From JBBDIO01 sp040880365 (GTDB lineage: Bacteria; Chloroflexota; Anaerolineae; Caldilineales; Caldilineaceae): a stretch of DNA of 15,030 bases. The stretch spans positions 1-15,030 of the forward strand of contig JBBDIO010000220.1 in the NCBI GenBank assembly GCA_040880365.1, given 5' to 3'. Position numbers and translations under genes: made by a program. Under the pieces are notes generated by a model. It ran no database searches. It saw nothing but the letters and a program-made list of their open reading frames with translations, and was not told where the DNA came from. Below are positions 14,962 to 15,030 of this stretch, piece by piece; position 1 is the first letter of the stretch; every line of letters begins with the position of its first letter.

Positions 14962-15030
14962 ATGCCCTTGCCGACCCGTGCCGAAGCCCATGCGCTGCTC
15001 TGTGAATGGGTGGAATCGGAAAGTTTGCGC
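14962..15030 (+). CDS. Probable HD-domain phosphohydrolase (first 23 codons; runs off the window)
   Basis: Only the N-terminus is present: MPLPTRAEAHALLCEWVESE and three more residues. This resembles the start of small HD/HDIG-domain hydrolases, in which a motif like REEALELLKEWVKNENLIKH precedes the first metal-binding His. The His and the HD pair lie beyond the window, so the call rests on this short similarity. AAGGAG at 14947-14952 is 9 nt before the ATG at 14962; ATGs at 14953 and 14956 are too close to it. It is a separate unit from groESL because of the intervening terminators. Confidence 0.5.
   Translation, partial: MPLPTRAEAHALLCEWVESESLR

Overview
The window looks like a fragment of a metagenome-assembled chromosome of a Chloroflexota bacterium, probably Anaerolineae or Caldilineae. 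The clues are moderately high GC, coaD followed by a coiled-coil DivIVA/FtsB-like gene, a yceD-rpmF pair, a groESL operon under a perfect CIRCE operator, a CSLREA/beta-helix surface protein, and that protein's C-terminal tail YLPILAR, a tail type I know mainly from secreted Chloroflexota proteins. Phylum is inference; no marker gene is decisive here. Two runs of exactly 100 N (1653-1752 and 8274-8373) are scaffold joins. Both are bordered by 55-base duplications that look like assembly-graph overlaps.

Layout. Positions 1-3000, plus strand: the 3' end of hemW (radical-SAM haem chaperone), coaD (CoA synthesis), a coiled-coil protein, a join, a consensus promoter with a leader of about 208 nt, then yceD (DUF177) and rpmF (ribosomal protein L32). 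A strong bidirectional terminator (3055-3099) separates this from a minus-strand block. Positions 3167-5411, minus: a small two-helix membrane protein, a PLP-dependent threonine/serine dehydratase, and, 35 nt downstream of it, an unusual two-domain protein made of a small 'n-acetylglutamate synthase'-labelled domain plus a CASTOR/COG3603-type ACT domain. The catabolic-length dehydratase has no ACT domain of its own, so the neighbour may sense an amino acid for it or for the same pathway. Positions 5755-5952: an orphan Phd/YefM antitoxin with three exact copies of a 9-mer in the upstream DNA. Positions 6226-7662: a polytopic membrane polyferredoxin (NapH/CcoG/FesM-like). Positions 7777-12064: a giant secreted protein with a signal peptide, CSLREA segment, about 31 beta-helix coils, and Ig-like GGTVSGL repeats; the second join interrupts it in the Ig-like repeats.

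Positions 12065-15030, plus: a 542-bp intergenic region with a clear sigma-A promoter and CIRCE site, then groES, a 262-bp CAGT-rich spacer, groEL, tandem terminators, and the first 23 codons of a probable HD-domain hydrolase.

Most genes are housekeeping. The parts most worth a second look are the dehydratase plus ACT-fusion pair, the surface protein with its recent 306-bp internal duplication and unresolved repeat number, the possible ATC start after coaD, a perfect 13-bp inverted repeat at the start of the polyferredoxin gene, and the repeated 9-mer beside the antitoxin. I see no phage, transposase, CRISPR array, tRNA or rRNA.
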